Notes: generated by a model from the sequence alone, not told the origin. A stretch of 64,000 nucleotides of DNA from Nostoc sphaeroides (GCF_003443655.1 NZ_CP031941.1:5605001-5669000), one strand, 5' to 3'; numbered from the stretch's first letter, positions 15,800 through 24,442 are shown. Made by a program: numbers and translations.

Positions 15800-16387
15800 G
15801 TGAAACCTAATTCAAAAAAGTGTACAGCGATCGCAGTTGGCTTCGTTGGCTCGCTGTTATGGGGAGCAACTTGTGTTCTAGAAAATCAAAATGCTATTGC
15901 ACAAGTAGGCGGAATGTTTATAATAAATGAACTATCAAACAGGTGCCTTGATGTAAGTGGAGATCCTGGCACAGCGAATGGTACGCCATTGATACTTGCT
16001 AATTGCGAACTATCTGGATTTAGCAGTTCCGGTAGAATCACAGATCAGAAATGGGAATTTATTCGTGGGGGATTTATCAGAAATAAATTATCCAATAGAT
16101 GCATTAATGTAGAGGGAGAGCCTGGCACAGCTGATGGTACGCGATTGATACTTTCTGATTGCGAACTATCTGGAACTACCAGTGGCTTTAGAACCACAGA
16201 TCAGAGGTGGGAATACATTGGTGCAGGATTTCTCAGAAATGGATTATCCGACAAATGCATTGATGTATCTGGAGATCCTGGCATAGTTAATGGTGCGCCA
16301 TTGCTACTTAATGAATGCCAAATATCTGGATTTAGCGGTTCCGGTCAAAGCTCTGATCAGAGGTGGCGGTGGCAACCAAGTTTTTAA
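15800..16387 (+). CDS. Secreted ricin-B-type beta-trefoil lectin
   Basis: GTG at 15800 is chosen because AAGGGG lies eight bases upstream and the product (195 aa) then begins with a signal peptide (basic start, hydrophobic core AIAVGFVGSLLWGATCV, AIA cleavage region). The mature part is three similar repeats of about 50-57 residues. Each has LSNRCLDVSGDPGTANG or a variant, then LxxCELSG, and ends in a DQKW, DQRW or DQRW motif, the QxW-like signature of the ricin trefoil. In known lectins each repeat may bind a sugar. No catalytic domain is attached, so it is a stand-alone exported lectin. Confidence 0.85.
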   Translation: MKPNSKKCTAIAVGFVGSLLWGATCVLENQNAIAQVGGMFIINELSNRCLDVSGDPGTANGTPLILANCELSGFSSSGRITDQKWEFIRGGFIRNKLSNRCINVEGEPGTADGTRLILSDCELSGTTSGFRTTDQRWEYIGAGFLRNGLSDKCIDVSGDPGIVNGAPLLLNECQISGFSGSGQSSDQRWRWQPSF

Positions 16388-16442
16388 TAGATTAAGGGGT
16401 GGGGTGCAACAATAAAAATATTTTTAATTTATGCGGTTCCTG

Positions 16443-16488
16443 AAAGTTAAAAACTGGTAGTTCTCAAGACTAGCCAGTTTTTAACTTT
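16443..16488. terminator. Bidirectional terminator hairpin
   Basis: AAAGTTAAAAACTGG (16443-16457) is a perfect inverted copy of CCAGTTTTTAACTTT (16474-16488). It lies between the convergent lectin gene and the small gene ending at 16487 and can serve both. Confidence 0.75.
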
Positions 16489-16675
16489 AAACTTGTTGGC
16501 GTTTTAACTCTTGTATCAATACTTGGCAGCGCTTGCTAGCTTCTCTTGCCTGTTGCCTAAACTGTTTGGCTTGCTCTTGGTTAGTTAAATACACTTCAGA
16601 TGCTTTTTGTCTGAGTTTAACAGCTTGTTTACTGAGTTCCTTAATACGAGTCTTTAATTCTTCAATTGTTTTCAT
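16487..16675 (-). CDS. Small coiled-coil protein
   Basis: The 62-residue product is almost entirely helical, with heptad-like spacing (IEELKTRIKELSKQAVKLRQ and ending VLIQELKRQQV). A good Shine-Dalgarno AGGAG lies six bases before the ATG, which supports a real gene. The family is not recognised. It overlaps the terminator hairpin at its 3' end. It may be a structural or regulatory peptide. Confidence 0.6.
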   Translation of the reverse strand: MKTIEELKTRIKELSKQAVKLRQKASEVYLTNQEQAKQFRQQAREASKRCQVLIQELKRQQV

Positions 16676-17209
16676 CTTTGCTCCTGTAAAGTTAGATTTG
16701 GTTTTGTCTAAGTAAGTCGGTGAGAATAAATCAAACTATGTGTTTTCTAATATAAAGTTAGAAAAATTTGGCTCGTAGTAAGGGCTTTAGCCCTTTTCTT
16801 AGGACTAAAGTCCTTACTACAAACATTGAATTATTTACGCCGTTCTACTTAAGCCTCTACTAGCAACACACGGTAATATATCTCAATACAGTTCACTTAA
16901 AAAGAATTGTAGGTTGGGTTAAGCGTAGCGCAACCCAACAAAGTCTTGATAATGTTGGGTTTCGTTCCTCAACCCAACCTACGTCTGAAATCACAATTTC
17001 CAAATTTTAATCCACGAAAAACCTAACCCCCTAACCCCCTTCCCGACGCGGGAAGGGGGAAAATTCAAAGTCTCTCTCCTTTTAGGAGAGAGATTTAGAG
17101 AGAGGTTTTCGAGATACCGTGAAAAGTCAGATGGTAATATATTCATTATTTTTCATCAGCCTATTTCAGAAAATTATTATAAACATCCTCTAAGAGCAAA
17201 GTATACTTT
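16676..17209. other. Gene-free stretch dense in dispersed repeats
   Basis: It contains an inverted repeat GTAGTAAGGGCTTTAGCC / GGACTAAAGTCCTTACTAC (about 16773-16822), the TGTAGGTTGGGTT element at 16908-16982, and a C/G-rich repeat with GAAGGGGG and TCTCTCTCC tracts at about 17015-17110. No gene is seen. Confidence 0.6.
16908..16982. repeat. TGTAGGTTGGGTT palindromic element, copy 1
   Basis: It begins TGTAGGTTGGGTTAAGCG and ends CTCAACCCAACCTACG, so the ends are inverted. Related copies lie at 40915-40997 and 50644-50719. Confidence 0.75.
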
Positions 17210-18724
17210 ATGATTCCTCGTGTCAGAGCGCCAGAATTACCGCAAAATTACTTTTGGCTCAACACCGAAAAACCCTTATCTCTTAAACAACTCAAGGGTA
17301 GAGTCGTAATCTTAGACTTTTGGACATACTGTTGCATTAATTGTCTGCATATTTTGCCAAACCTGAAATATTTAGAACAAAAATATAAAGATAGCCTTAC
17401 TGTTATCGGCGTTCACTCCGCCAAATTTGACAACGAAAAAGAAACAGAAAATATCCGCCAAGCTATCCTGCGCTACGACGTTGAACACCCAGTTATAGTT
17501 GACAGCAATTTTCGACTTTGGGAAGAGTATGCTGTACGTGCTTGGCCTACCTTAATAATTATTGATCCAGAAGGTTACGTGATTGGTCAGATTTCTGGTG
17601 AAGGAAATCGTGACACTTTAGACGAGTTAATTCAAAAGGTAATTCAGCAACACCAAGACAAAGGCACAATTAATTTTCAAGAAATCAGCTTGACTTTAGA
17701 AAAACAGCGCCAACCATTAATCACACCCTTAGCATTTCCTGGTAAAGTTCTAGCTACTCCAACGGGTTTATTCATCGCTGACTCTGGACATCATCGCTTG
17801 ATTATGAGTAGCTTTGATGGGGAAATTTTACACTTGATTGGTACTGGAAAATCTGGCTTAACTGATGGTGCTTTTAACGAAGCGCAATTTTTTGCACCAC
17901 AGGGAATGGCTTTTGATGCGGAAAATGAAATTCTTTATGTTGCTGATACAGAAAATCATACCCTGCGGCGAGTAGATTTAAAGCATCAAGTGGTGGAAGC
18001 GATCGCAGGAACAGGTGAACAAAGCCGCAATATCCATCCTAATGGCGGTGCTGGTTTAGAAACTGCGCTGAATTCACCTTGGGATTTAGTCAAAGTGGGA
18101 AATACCTTGTTTATTGCAATGGCTGGGCCCCATCAAATTTGGCAAATGGATTTAGAAACTGGCATTATCAAAACTTATGCTGGTACTGGTGCAGAAGCTT
18201 GCATTGATGGTTCACTTACCGAATGTGCCTTTGCTCAACCTAGCGGTATTAGCACAGATGGGAATGAATTATATATTGCTGACAGTGAAGTTAGCTCAAT
18301 TCGCGGTGTGGGAATTGTAGAACCGTATCAAGTGCGAACTGTTTGCGGTAGTGGGGGTTTATTTGGTTTTGGTGATGTAGACGCACAAGGTGAAGATGTT
18401 CGTTTGCAGCACTGTTTAGGAGTAGAATACGCCGAGAATTTTCTCTGGGTGGCAGATACCTATAACCATAAAATTAAATTAGTTAGTCCGAGTGGAAATT
18501 GTCAAACAGTTTTAGGAGATGGTACTAGTGGCTTACAAAATGGCCAGGGTAAGAACACTCGGTTTTTTGAACCTTCGGGATTGAGTGTTTTGAGTTCACA
18601 TTTATATATTGCTGATACTAATAACCATGCTATTCGTTGCGTAGATTTGGATACCTTTGAGGTGACAACGCTAGAGTTTCTTGGTTTATGTGCGCCAGAT
18701 GTATGTATTCCGCCGAATTTATAA
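17210..18724 (+). CDS. Thioredoxin-like NHL-repeat protein (NHLRC2 type)
   Basis: The 504-residue protein starts with a thioredoxin/TlpA-like domain (about 1-150) with the redox motif WTYCCINC at residues 38-45 and a later WPTLIIIDPEG containing the cis-proline. Residues about 170-500 form an NHL beta-propeller, with repeats such as GLFIADSGHHRLI, LYVADTENHTLRRV, LWVADTYNHKIKLV and LYIADTNNHAIRCV. This is the architecture of human NHLRC2 and its bacterial relatives, thought to act in thiol redox. No signal peptide is visible, so it is likely cytosolic. Single gene with a hairpin after the stop. Confidence 0.9.
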   Translation: MIPRVRAPELPQNYFWLNTEKPLSLKQLKGRVVILDFWTYCCINCLHILPNLKYLEQKYKDSLTVIGVHSAKFDNEKETENIRQAILRYDVEHPVIVDSNFRLWEEYAVRAWPTLIIIDPEGYVIGQISGEGNRDTLDELIQKVIQQHQDKGTINFQEISLTLEKQRQPLITPLAFPGKVLATPTGLFIADSGHHRLIMSSFDGEILHLIGTGKSGLTDGAFNEAQFFAPQGMAFDAENEILYVADTENHTLRRVDLKHQVVEAIAGTGEQSRNIHPNGGAGLETALNSPWDLVKVGNTLFIAMAGPHQIWQMDLETGIIKTYAGTGAEACIDGSLTECAFAQPSGISTDGNELYIADSEVSSIRGVGIVEPYQVRTVCGSGGLFGFGDVDAQGEDVRLQHCLGVEYAENFLWVADTYNHKIKLVSPSGNCQTVLGDGTSGLQNGQGKNTRFFEPSGLSVLSSHLYIADTNNHAIRCVDLDTFEVTTLEFLGLCAPDVCIPPNL

Positions 18725-18738
18725 AAAGATTATCTTAC

Positions 18739-18771
18739 GCAAAGGTGCAAAGAAAAATTTTGCGCCTTTGC
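18739..18771 (+). terminator. Hairpin after the thioredoxin-NHL gene
   Basis: GCAAAGGTGCAAA (18739-18751) pairs with TTTGCGCCTTTGC (18759-18771), with one G-U wobble. No strong T-run follows, so termination is plausible but not certain. Confidence 0.5.
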
Positions 18772-18813
18772 ATGAGATATAAAAGAGAACAAATTAAATA
18801 GTGCTATTGCTGA

Positions 18814-19347
18814 TTAAAGTTTGAAAGGGATGGATTCGAGATTCTTATCGGAAATTAAAAATTTATCTGCCTTGATACCTTTAGGAGTGTCAAACAGGAA
18901 ATCTACAGAACGAGCTTCACCTTGAGAGAAAGGTTTACTTAGCAAATTAGTATCATATTTGAACTCCATCTCTTTAATATCATATTTGTTGCCTTTTGAG
19001 TCAACTAATTTCGATAATCCAATAAGGAACCATGCATCATCCTCTCGTTGTCTTTTGCCACTTGTGTTTTTAACGGTTACAGAAACCACCGTCCAAACTT
19101 CAGCTGCTTCGTATGTCCTGTAATTTCCTTGAATTTTCTGTCCTGCATATTTAACACCTGTGATGCTAACTTCCCAACCTTTGCGATTAACTTTGCCGTT
19201 GACTGCTTTTGAAACTGGTTCAATGTTAGTAGTATCGGCGGCATTTACTTGAGATGACGAAGGCTCTAATTTGGCTTGTTGCGAAGGTGTACAGGCAGAA
19301 ATGCTAAGTAACAATGCTGCAATAGATAAGTATTTAAATTTATTCAT
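18814..19347 (-). CDS. DUF4352-like lipoprotein
   Basis: A signal peptide ends in the lipobox LSISAC, so a lipoprotein is predicted. After a low-complexity linker, residues about 55-177 show a beta-rich pattern (WEVSITGVKYAG, WTVVSVTVKNTSGK, DAWFLIGLSKLVDSKGNKYDI, SVDFLFDTPKGI) like the DUF4352 / telobox Ig-like fold that many bacteria export. Its role is unknown; such domains may bind peptides or act in the envelope. It converges on the thioredoxin-NHL gene. The sequence appears intact. Confidence 0.75.
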   Translation of the reverse strand: MNKFKYLSIAALLLSISACTPSQQAKLEPSSSQVNAADTTNIEPVSKAVNGKVNRKGWEVSITGVKYAGQKIQGNYRTYEAAEVWTVVSVTVKNTSGKRQREDDAWFLIGLSKLVDSKGNKYDIKEMEFKYDTNLLSKPFSQGEARSVDFLFDTPKGIKADKFLISDKNLESIPFKL

Positions 19348-19595
19348 GGTTGCACTCTGGTTGTATATCCAAACCTGTTTAAGGCTTTTGAGAGGTTTGT
19401 TATTATAATTCCCAAAAATTGATCAACGTTAACAAATGATAAAATTTCATAAAGATGTTGTAGAGCGCTTATCTTTAGCGGCTTAAATACCAGTATTATC
19501 ACTGAATTGATGTTAATAATTGCGGATCAAAATAGTTGATTAGTTTAAATTACCATGCGGACACTTACCAAATTATATTTACTGCTAGGATTATT

Positions 19596-20045
19596 ATGAA
19601 CAAGATATGCCAAATATTAGACTTTGATGCTGATGTTTTGTTATTTAATAAAGATACATATATTGTTAGCAGATTCAAATAATTGATATCTGAAAATTTT
19701 AGTCAAAAATTTCATACTAAATTAACGGAACATCATAATCAGTTCTCAGTTTCAGGACTTTTTAAAAGGCTGTGCATAAACGAAGTCAATTTTCCAGTTG
19801 AAGATATCACATGGCAATCTTCTAGCGAAGGCATAAACTGTCAAGTTTTCAGAGTTGGCTCTACAGGCTGGCAAGCAGGAAAACTCAGAATAAAAGCATC
19901 TACAGAAATCATTTCTCCATTCATGCAGAGGGAAGCTGGCAAACTGAACATTACTGTAGTGTTAGAATTTTATCCTGATAATCCTAATGAACCTGAATCG
20001 CCTTTAGATGATATTCGTAAAATGATACAAGCAGAAGCAACATGA
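19596..20045 (+). pseudogene. KGK-domain gene with an in-frame TAA
   Basis: An ATG at 19596 (MNKICQILDFDADVLLFNKDTYIVSRFK) is followed by TAA at 19680-19682, and the same frame then continues without interruption to a TGA at 20043. The downstream part contains SGWQAGKLRIKASTEI and VVLEFYPDNP, typical of the cyanobacterial KGK domain (PF08872), and the N-terminal 28 residues (DVLLFNKDTYIVSRF) look like the usual start of that domain. One nonsense codon therefore separates two parts of one protein. A TAGGA sits seven bases upstream of 19596. The stop overlaps the next start in an ATGA. KGK proteins have no known function. Confidence 0.75.
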
Positions 20046-20392
20046 ATACTATTCTCCACATTACCAAATGTCAACAATGGGAACAAGCAAAAAATCTCGA
20101 TAGATATCGCGCTGATTCGTTAGAGAGTGAAGGTTTTTTACATTGTTCAAAATCAACGCAAATACTCAAGGTTGCAAAGAGATTTTTTGATAACCAAAAA
20201 GAATTGGTAATACTTTTTATTGATTCTGAAAAAGTCCAAGCTTAAATTCGCTATGAGCCTGCTGAAATAGGTGAATTATTTCCTCATATTTATGGTGAAT
20301 TAAATATTGATGCTGTGTATCAGGTGATTGATTTTGAAGCTGGGGAAGATGGTTTATTTGAGTTGCCGCAAGAAGTTATTGATTTAGAATAA
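20042..20392 (+). pseudogene. DUF952 gene with an in-frame TAA
   Basis: The frame starts MNTILHITKCQQWEQAKN with the DUF952 pattern (HIT...W..A, YRADSLESEGFLHCS, VAKRFF, LVILFIDSEKV). It is stopped by TAA at 20243-20245 and then continues in the same frame with IRYEPAEIGELFPHIYGELN, IDAVYQVIDFEAGEDGLFELP to 20392, which is exactly the expected C-terminal part. A single nonsense change explains the break. The gene is coupled to the KGK gene by an ATGA overlap. DUF952 proteins are small, of uncertain role and related to glutathione-like folds. Confidence 0.8.
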
Positions 20393-20443
20393 CGAACCGC
20401 AGAGGCGCGGAGGACACGGAGGAGGAGAGATGGAGAGAATTTA

Positions 20444-21468
20444 CAGCAATTTTCATGTAAATAGACCACAGTGGTTGAACCAACCGAAGGCATCATCTTC
20501 GGTAATATAATTTACAGCGTCAGCCATAGCTTGATCGAGTAATTCCAGTGTGCGGGCTTCACGGGAACGGAGAAATTGCTTCAATTTCGACCAACAAAGT
20601 TCTATGGGGGATAAATCAGGAGAATAGGGGGGCAAAAACTTGACTTTTGCACCAACAGACTCGATGGCAATTTTTACACGTTCTGCGTGATGAACCCTCA
20701 GATTATCCATAACCACAATCGCCCCTTTCCATAATTGAGGAGCTAAGACCTGAGTTATATATGTGAGAAAAACCTCAGTATTTGTGCTTCCTGGCACAGT
20801 CATCGCTGCAACCAGTCCATCGAGGTTCAAAGCACCAATTAAGGAAACGTTTCCACCCTTTGTTCCTGGAATGCTACCAATTGCTCGTTCGCCATCTACT
20901 GCTCTAGCAAACAAGCGTGACATTGATAAATTCAATCCGGCTTCATCGACAAATACTAAGTTTCGCACGTCAATTTTATCTAACCAACGGCGATAGTCAT
21001 GCCGTAATTCCTGTACTCGTGGAGTATCCTGCTCACTTGCATAGAGACTTTTTTTTTACAGCGTAAGTCTAATTTTTCTACTGCACGATGCATTGTCGAA
21101 ATGCTGATCCTAATTCCTATATCTTTAGCGAAGCGATCGCATAACTCTGAGAGCAACAAATCATTTTTCTCTTCCACCCAAGACTTGATCGTGCTTAGAT
21201 GTTCATCCTGAATAGTTGGTTTTTGGTATCCCCCACGTTGTTTTGCTTCAATTTGTCCACTTTGACGATAATGGCGCAGTAGGTTTCGCACAAACGACAA
21301 GCTAACCTTAAATCTTTCCGCCAACTGGCGTTGAGAGCCTTCCTTAGCTTCCCAAGCTTTAATCACGCGACGACGCAAATCCCCTGAGTAAGATACTGGC
21401 ATCTAATTAAACAATCACTCCAGATCCAGAGTACAGTAATTTGTGGTTCAATTACCTGAAAACTGCTG
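20444..21468 (-). mobile_element. IS630-family insertion sequence, complete
   Basis: Ends are CAGCAATTTTCATGTAA (20444 on) and, inverted, CAGCAGTTTTCAGGTAA (ending at 21468); terminal repeats of roughly 27 bp match at most positions. The element is flanked on both sides by TA (20442-20443 and 21469-21470), the target duplication typical of IS630/Tc1. Length 1025 bp. It carries one transposase expressed across a frameshift and lies between the KGK/DUF952 genes and a MITE. Confidence 0.9.
20453..21402 (-). CDS. IS630-family transposase made by -1 frameshift
   Basis: The 5' frame (21402 to about 21050) encodes the helix-turn-helix DNA-binding part (GDLRRRVIKAWEAKEGSQRQ, LAERFKVSLSFVRNLLRHYR). 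The 3' frame carries the DDE catalytic part: FVDEAG, IVVMDNLRVHHA and PPYSPDLSPIELCWSKLK. The two frames meet at a run of nine A (21049-21057, minus strand); a -1 slip gives KKKSLYASEQDTPRVQEL and continuous homology. This looks like programmed slippage, known in IS630 elements, rather than decay. The stop lies inside the terminal repeat. The transposase cuts and pastes the element into TA sites. Confidence 0.88.
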
Positions 21469-21489
21469 TAAGCGATCGCTTTTTGGTTA

Positions 21490-21612
21490 GGGAACTCCAA
21501 GAAATAAATTATCCAATCTTGTGGGGTGGGCAACATGAGCGCCCAGTTTATATGGCGCTCATGTTGCCCACCCCACAATCAATAATTGAATATTTTTTTA
21601 TTTGGAAGTCCC
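21490..21612. repeat. MITE with a 25-bp perfect palindrome
   Basis: The outer ends are GGGAACTCCAA (21490-21500) and TTTGGAAGTCCC (21601-21612), imperfect inverted repeats. Inside, 21519-21543 (TTGTGGGGTGGGCAACATGA and five more bases) is perfectly inverted at 21554-21578 with a 10-base loop. No coding capacity. It lies directly beside the IS630 element. Confidence 0.75.
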
Positions 21613-21704
21613 TTCGGGCGTTTGCTACATCCAATTCGGGAAAATTCCCTTTTCGCTGATGTCAAATTTGAGTAAAAATGAAATTATTTAACAACTAACA
21701 TTCT

Positions 21705-22355
21705 ATGGTTACTCTTCAACTCAAACAAATTCGAGTTCCACCAGGACAGAGAATAATCCTGGAAGATGTTAGTTGGCAAGTATTTGAAGCAATTCTCAAC
21801 GAGTTAGGAGAACATCGCAGAAGTCGAGTAGCATACAGCCAAGGAACGTTAGAAATTATGGCTCCATTACCAGAACATGAGCGATCTAAGGTAATTATCG
21901 GAGACTTGGTGAAAGCTTTGCTAGATGAACTCGATCTGAATTGGGAGTCTTTAGGTTCAACTACCTTTAAGCGAAAAGATACAAGTGCAGGTATTGAACC
22001 CGATGATTGTTTTTATATTCAAAACTATAAGCTAATGATTGGGAAAGATAGGATCGACCTAACTGTTGATCCTCCTCCTGATTTGGCAATTGAAATTGAT
22101 GTCACCTCTAAAACTCAAATTAGTGCATATCAAGCGTTGAAAGTACCTGAAATTTGGCGATATGAAAGCAAAAACCTAGAAATTAGCTTGCTGCAAGGTG
22201 AGCAATATGTGAAGTCTCTCATTAGCCCCACATTTCCCACTTTTTCTATCACAGAACTCATTCCCCGATTTGTGGAAATGGCGCGAACCACAGGAATGAG
22301 TTCAGCACTTAGAACGTTTCGACAATCGGTAAGAGAACAAATACAAGACAGCTAA
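21705..22355 (+). CDS. Uma2-family (DUF820) putative endonuclease
   Basis: The 216-residue protein has the Uma2 pattern: an N-terminal SWQVFEAILNELGEHR, RVAYSQGTLEIMAPLPEHE, then the PD-(D/E)xK-like core GIEPDDCFYIQN and PPPDLAIEIDVTSKT. These restriction-like nuclease folds are greatly expanded in cyanobacteria and linked to mobile DNA; a cellular function is not established. Its closest relative in the window is the gene at 58793-59431 with the same layout. Single gene, starts 93 bp beyond the MITE. Confidence 0.9.
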   Translation: MVTLQLKQIRVPPGQRIILEDVSWQVFEAILNELGEHRRSRVAYSQGTLEIMAPLPEHERSKVIIGDLVKALLDELDLNWESLGSTTFKRKDTSAGIEPDDCFYIQNYKLMIGKDRIDLTVDPPPDLAIEIDVTSKTQISAYQALKVPEIWRYESKNLEISLLQGEQYVKSLISPTFPTFSITELIPRFVEMARTTGMSSALRTFRQSVREQIQDS

Positions 22356-22407
22356 AGCAGAATTTGCAGATACATAAACTCTCGTCCGCCTCTGTGGACT
22401 AAGGTAA

Positions 22408-22509
22408 AATCAAGGTTTTGCCTGGGTAGACGCGATTTATAACCGCCCTTTTCAAGCATTCCGCGCTTTACTTAAAGAACGGGGAATTAATAATCTAGAG
22501 CAATTGTGA
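22408..22509 (+). pseudogene. Unidentified coding remnant upstream of the pseudouridine synthase
   Basis: A 33-codon frame (WVDAIYNRPFQAFRALLKER, then GINNLEQL) reads like the C-terminal end of a real protein, but it begins just after a TAA and has no start. Its TGA overlaps the GTG start of the next gene (GTGA at 22506-22509), as if a former upstream cistron had been translationally coupled. I cannot name the parent protein. Confidence 0.35.
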
Positions 22510-23522
22510 CCGAATTTAATTTACAAATCCAAGAAAATAGCGATCGCTTGTCAACTCTACTAGAAGGTGCAGCGTCTAGCTTACTTCCCTTCAAGGATAC
22601 GATGCATTGCGTCAACACTAAAGGCAACGATCGCCTTGACCGTTACCTTTCCCAAGAATTACCAGACTTATCCCGTTCCCGCATCCAACAGTTAATCGAA
22701 CAAGGTAATGTCCAACTTAATGATAAAGTTTGCACATCTAAGAAGATCAATGTCAAGTTAGGCGATCGCATCACTCTGGAAATACCAGAAGCGCAACCTT
22801 TAGAACTCCTTGCAGAAGATATCCCCTTAGATATCCTCTACGAAGACGACCAGCTACTCATTCTCAACAAACCCGCAGGCTTAGTTGTCCATCCTGCACC
22901 CGGTCATCCAGATGGCACTTTGGTAAATGCTCTATTGGCACACTGCCCCAATTTACCAGGAATCGGCGGAGTCCAGCGTCCGGGAATCGTCCATCGATTG
23001 GATAAGGATACAACGGGGGCGATCGCGATCGCTAAAACAGAAGTTGCCCATCATCACTTACAAGCACAACTCAAAGCTAAAACCGCACGCAGAGAATACT
23101 TGGGCGTGGTTTACGGTGCGCCAAAAGTTGAAAGTGGCAGAATTGACTTGCCCATTGGTCGCCATCCACAAGACCGCAAAAAAATGGCGATTATGCCTGT
23201 CGAACAAGGCGGACGAGTCGCCGTTACTCATTGGCAAGTATTAGAACGCCTCGGTAACTTCACCTTAATCCACTTCCAACTAGAAACTGGACGCACCCAT
23301 CAAATTCGCGTCCACAGCGCCAAAATGGGTCATCCCATTGTCGGCGACCCAGTTTATAGTTCTGGTCATTCAGTGGGGGTAAATTTGCCCGGTCAAGCAC
23401 TGCACGCTTGGCGACTAAAATTGCAGCATCCCATATCTGGAGAGTTGATTGAGGTGACAGCAAATCCTCCCAGCCACTTTACAAAACTTTTGGAGATGCT
23501 AAAAAGACGAACTACACTTTAA
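22506..23522 (+). CDS. rluD: RluA/RluD-family 23S rRNA pseudouridine synthase
   Basis: The 338-residue protein has an N-terminal S4 RNA-binding domain (about 40-100: RLDRYLSQELPDLSRSRIQQ) and the synthase domain with the active-site motif HRLDKDTTG (Asp is catalytic), plus ETGRTHQIRVH and GDPVY. The family isomerises specific uridines in 23S rRNA, in E. coli RluD at positions 1911, 1915 and 1917. The start GTG at 22506 overlaps a coding remnant; an internal ATG at DTMHC is an alternative nearer the S4 domain. The exact RluA/RluC/RluD class is not certain. Confidence 0.88.
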   Translation: MTEFNLQIQENSDRLSTLLEGAASSLLPFKDTMHCVNTKGNDRLDRYLSQELPDLSRSRIQQLIEQGNVQLNDKVCTSKKINVKLGDRITLEIPEAQPLELLAEDIPLDILYEDDQLLILNKPAGLVVHPAPGHPDGTLVNALLAHCPNLPGIGGVQRPGIVHRLDKDTTGAIAIAKTEVAHHHLQAQLKAKTARREYLGVVYGAPKVESGRIDLPIGRHPQDRKKMAIMPVEQGGRVAVTHWQVLERLGNFTLIHFQLETGRTHQIRVHSAKMGHPIVGDPVYSSGHSVGVNLPGQALHAWRLKLQHPISGELIEVTANPPSHFTKLLEMLKRRTTL

Positions 23523-23542
23523 GCCCAATTCCCTTTAACAAC

Positions 23543-23628
23543 TAGCGTGCATCAGACATGGGATAGAGTCTGTTCCACTAGTTCTACCTAAATGAAACTC
23601 CTAACTAACCCAAGACTTATGCACGCTA
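23543..23628. repeat. 86-bp MITE-like element
   Basis: TAGCGTGCATCAGACATGGG (23543 on) and, inverted from 23628, TAGCGTGCATAAGTCTTGGG match at 17 of 20 positions. No open frame. It lies between the convergent pseudouridine synthase gene and cpcG. Confidence 0.7.
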
Positions 23629-23674
23629 TAAAATGATCAAATGGATGTACTACTCAGCTGTCGAACAAAAATCG

Positions 23675-24442
23675 TTATTTAATTCCTGCCAGTTGCCGAT
23701 AAGGTACAGACTTTTCGATATCGATGTTGAATGACGAGATCCTTTGTGGAGGATTGCCAGTTGCATTGACACTTTGTGCCATTGACAAGAATAGAGCTGG
23801 ATCGCCTGCCTTGGGCTTTCGTTCTTGTGGAAGGAATCTGCGTACTTCGACTTGCCAAATGATTTGGGGGAAACCCAGTTTGGTACGATGGTAAGCTTCG
23901 TATCGCGGAGATTTGATGTTGAATGGCAACTCACCCGCAGATTGAGATGGCAGTATCCGACGGCGTTGATAAGGCACTGTGGAGTCTCCAAAATTGCTCA
24001 GGTACTCTTCAGTGTTGAGGACTTCATCAATAAACCCTCTAATACCCTTGGTAGCGACTACAATTGACCAGGCAATTTTTTCCCGCTCACTGTATGGGTC
24101 GCGTCCTAGAACGCGCTGGATTACTTGCTCAACAAAGCGATAATTATTGTTGAGGTCATAGAAGCTTTTCTTAAAGGTATTAGAAAGCACCAACCCACGA
24201 ATAAAGTCCCGGACTGTAATTTGTCCATTACGTAGTTGAGACTCTAAATATGTTTCGCGATCGGCAGCAAAGGCATGAAAGAAAATTTGACGATATGCTG
24301 CTTCGATCAGAACATCTAAATCTGACGGAGAAAGCAAATTGTCTGTACTAAAAATCCTGGGCTGTTCATCACCCGGTACTTCGTATGCAGCTACACGCTG
24401 GTTTTGACTTGAAGGGTCGTATGTTAACAGAGGAATTGCCAC
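23675..24442 (-). CDS. cpcG: Phycobilisome rod-core linker polypeptide
   Basis: The 255-residue protein begins MAIPLLTYDPSSQNQRV and has a PBS linker domain (about 20-155) with EAAYRQIFFHAFAADRETYL, LRNGQITVRDFIRGLVLS and FVEQVIQRVLGRDPY, followed by the CpcG-type LPFNIKSPRYEAYHRTKLG. It attaches phycocyanin rods to the allophycocyanin core in the cytosolic phycobilisome. The C-terminus is not hydrophobic, so it is a true rod-core linker and not the thylakoid-anchored CpcL type. It stands apart from any cpcBA operon, but cpcS lies about 1 kb away on the same strand. Confidence 0.95.
   Translation of the reverse strand: MAIPLLTYDPSSQNQRVAAYEVPGDEQPRIFSTDNLLSPSDLDVLIEAAYRQIFFHAFAADRETYLESQLRNGQITVRDFIRGLVLSNTFKKSFYDLNNNYRFVEQVIQRVLGRDPYSEREKIAWSIVVATKGIRGFIDEVLNTEEYLSNFGDSTVPYQRRRILPSQSAGELPFNIKSPRYEAYHRTKLGFPQIIWQVEVRRFLPQERKPKAGDPALFLSMAQSVNATGNPPQRISSFNIDIEKSVPYRQLAGIK

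Noticed and set aside
20453..21402. IS630 transposase as a pseudogene
   Set aside because: Frames meet at an A9 slip site and terminal repeats and TA duplications are perfect, which fits programmed frameshifting better.
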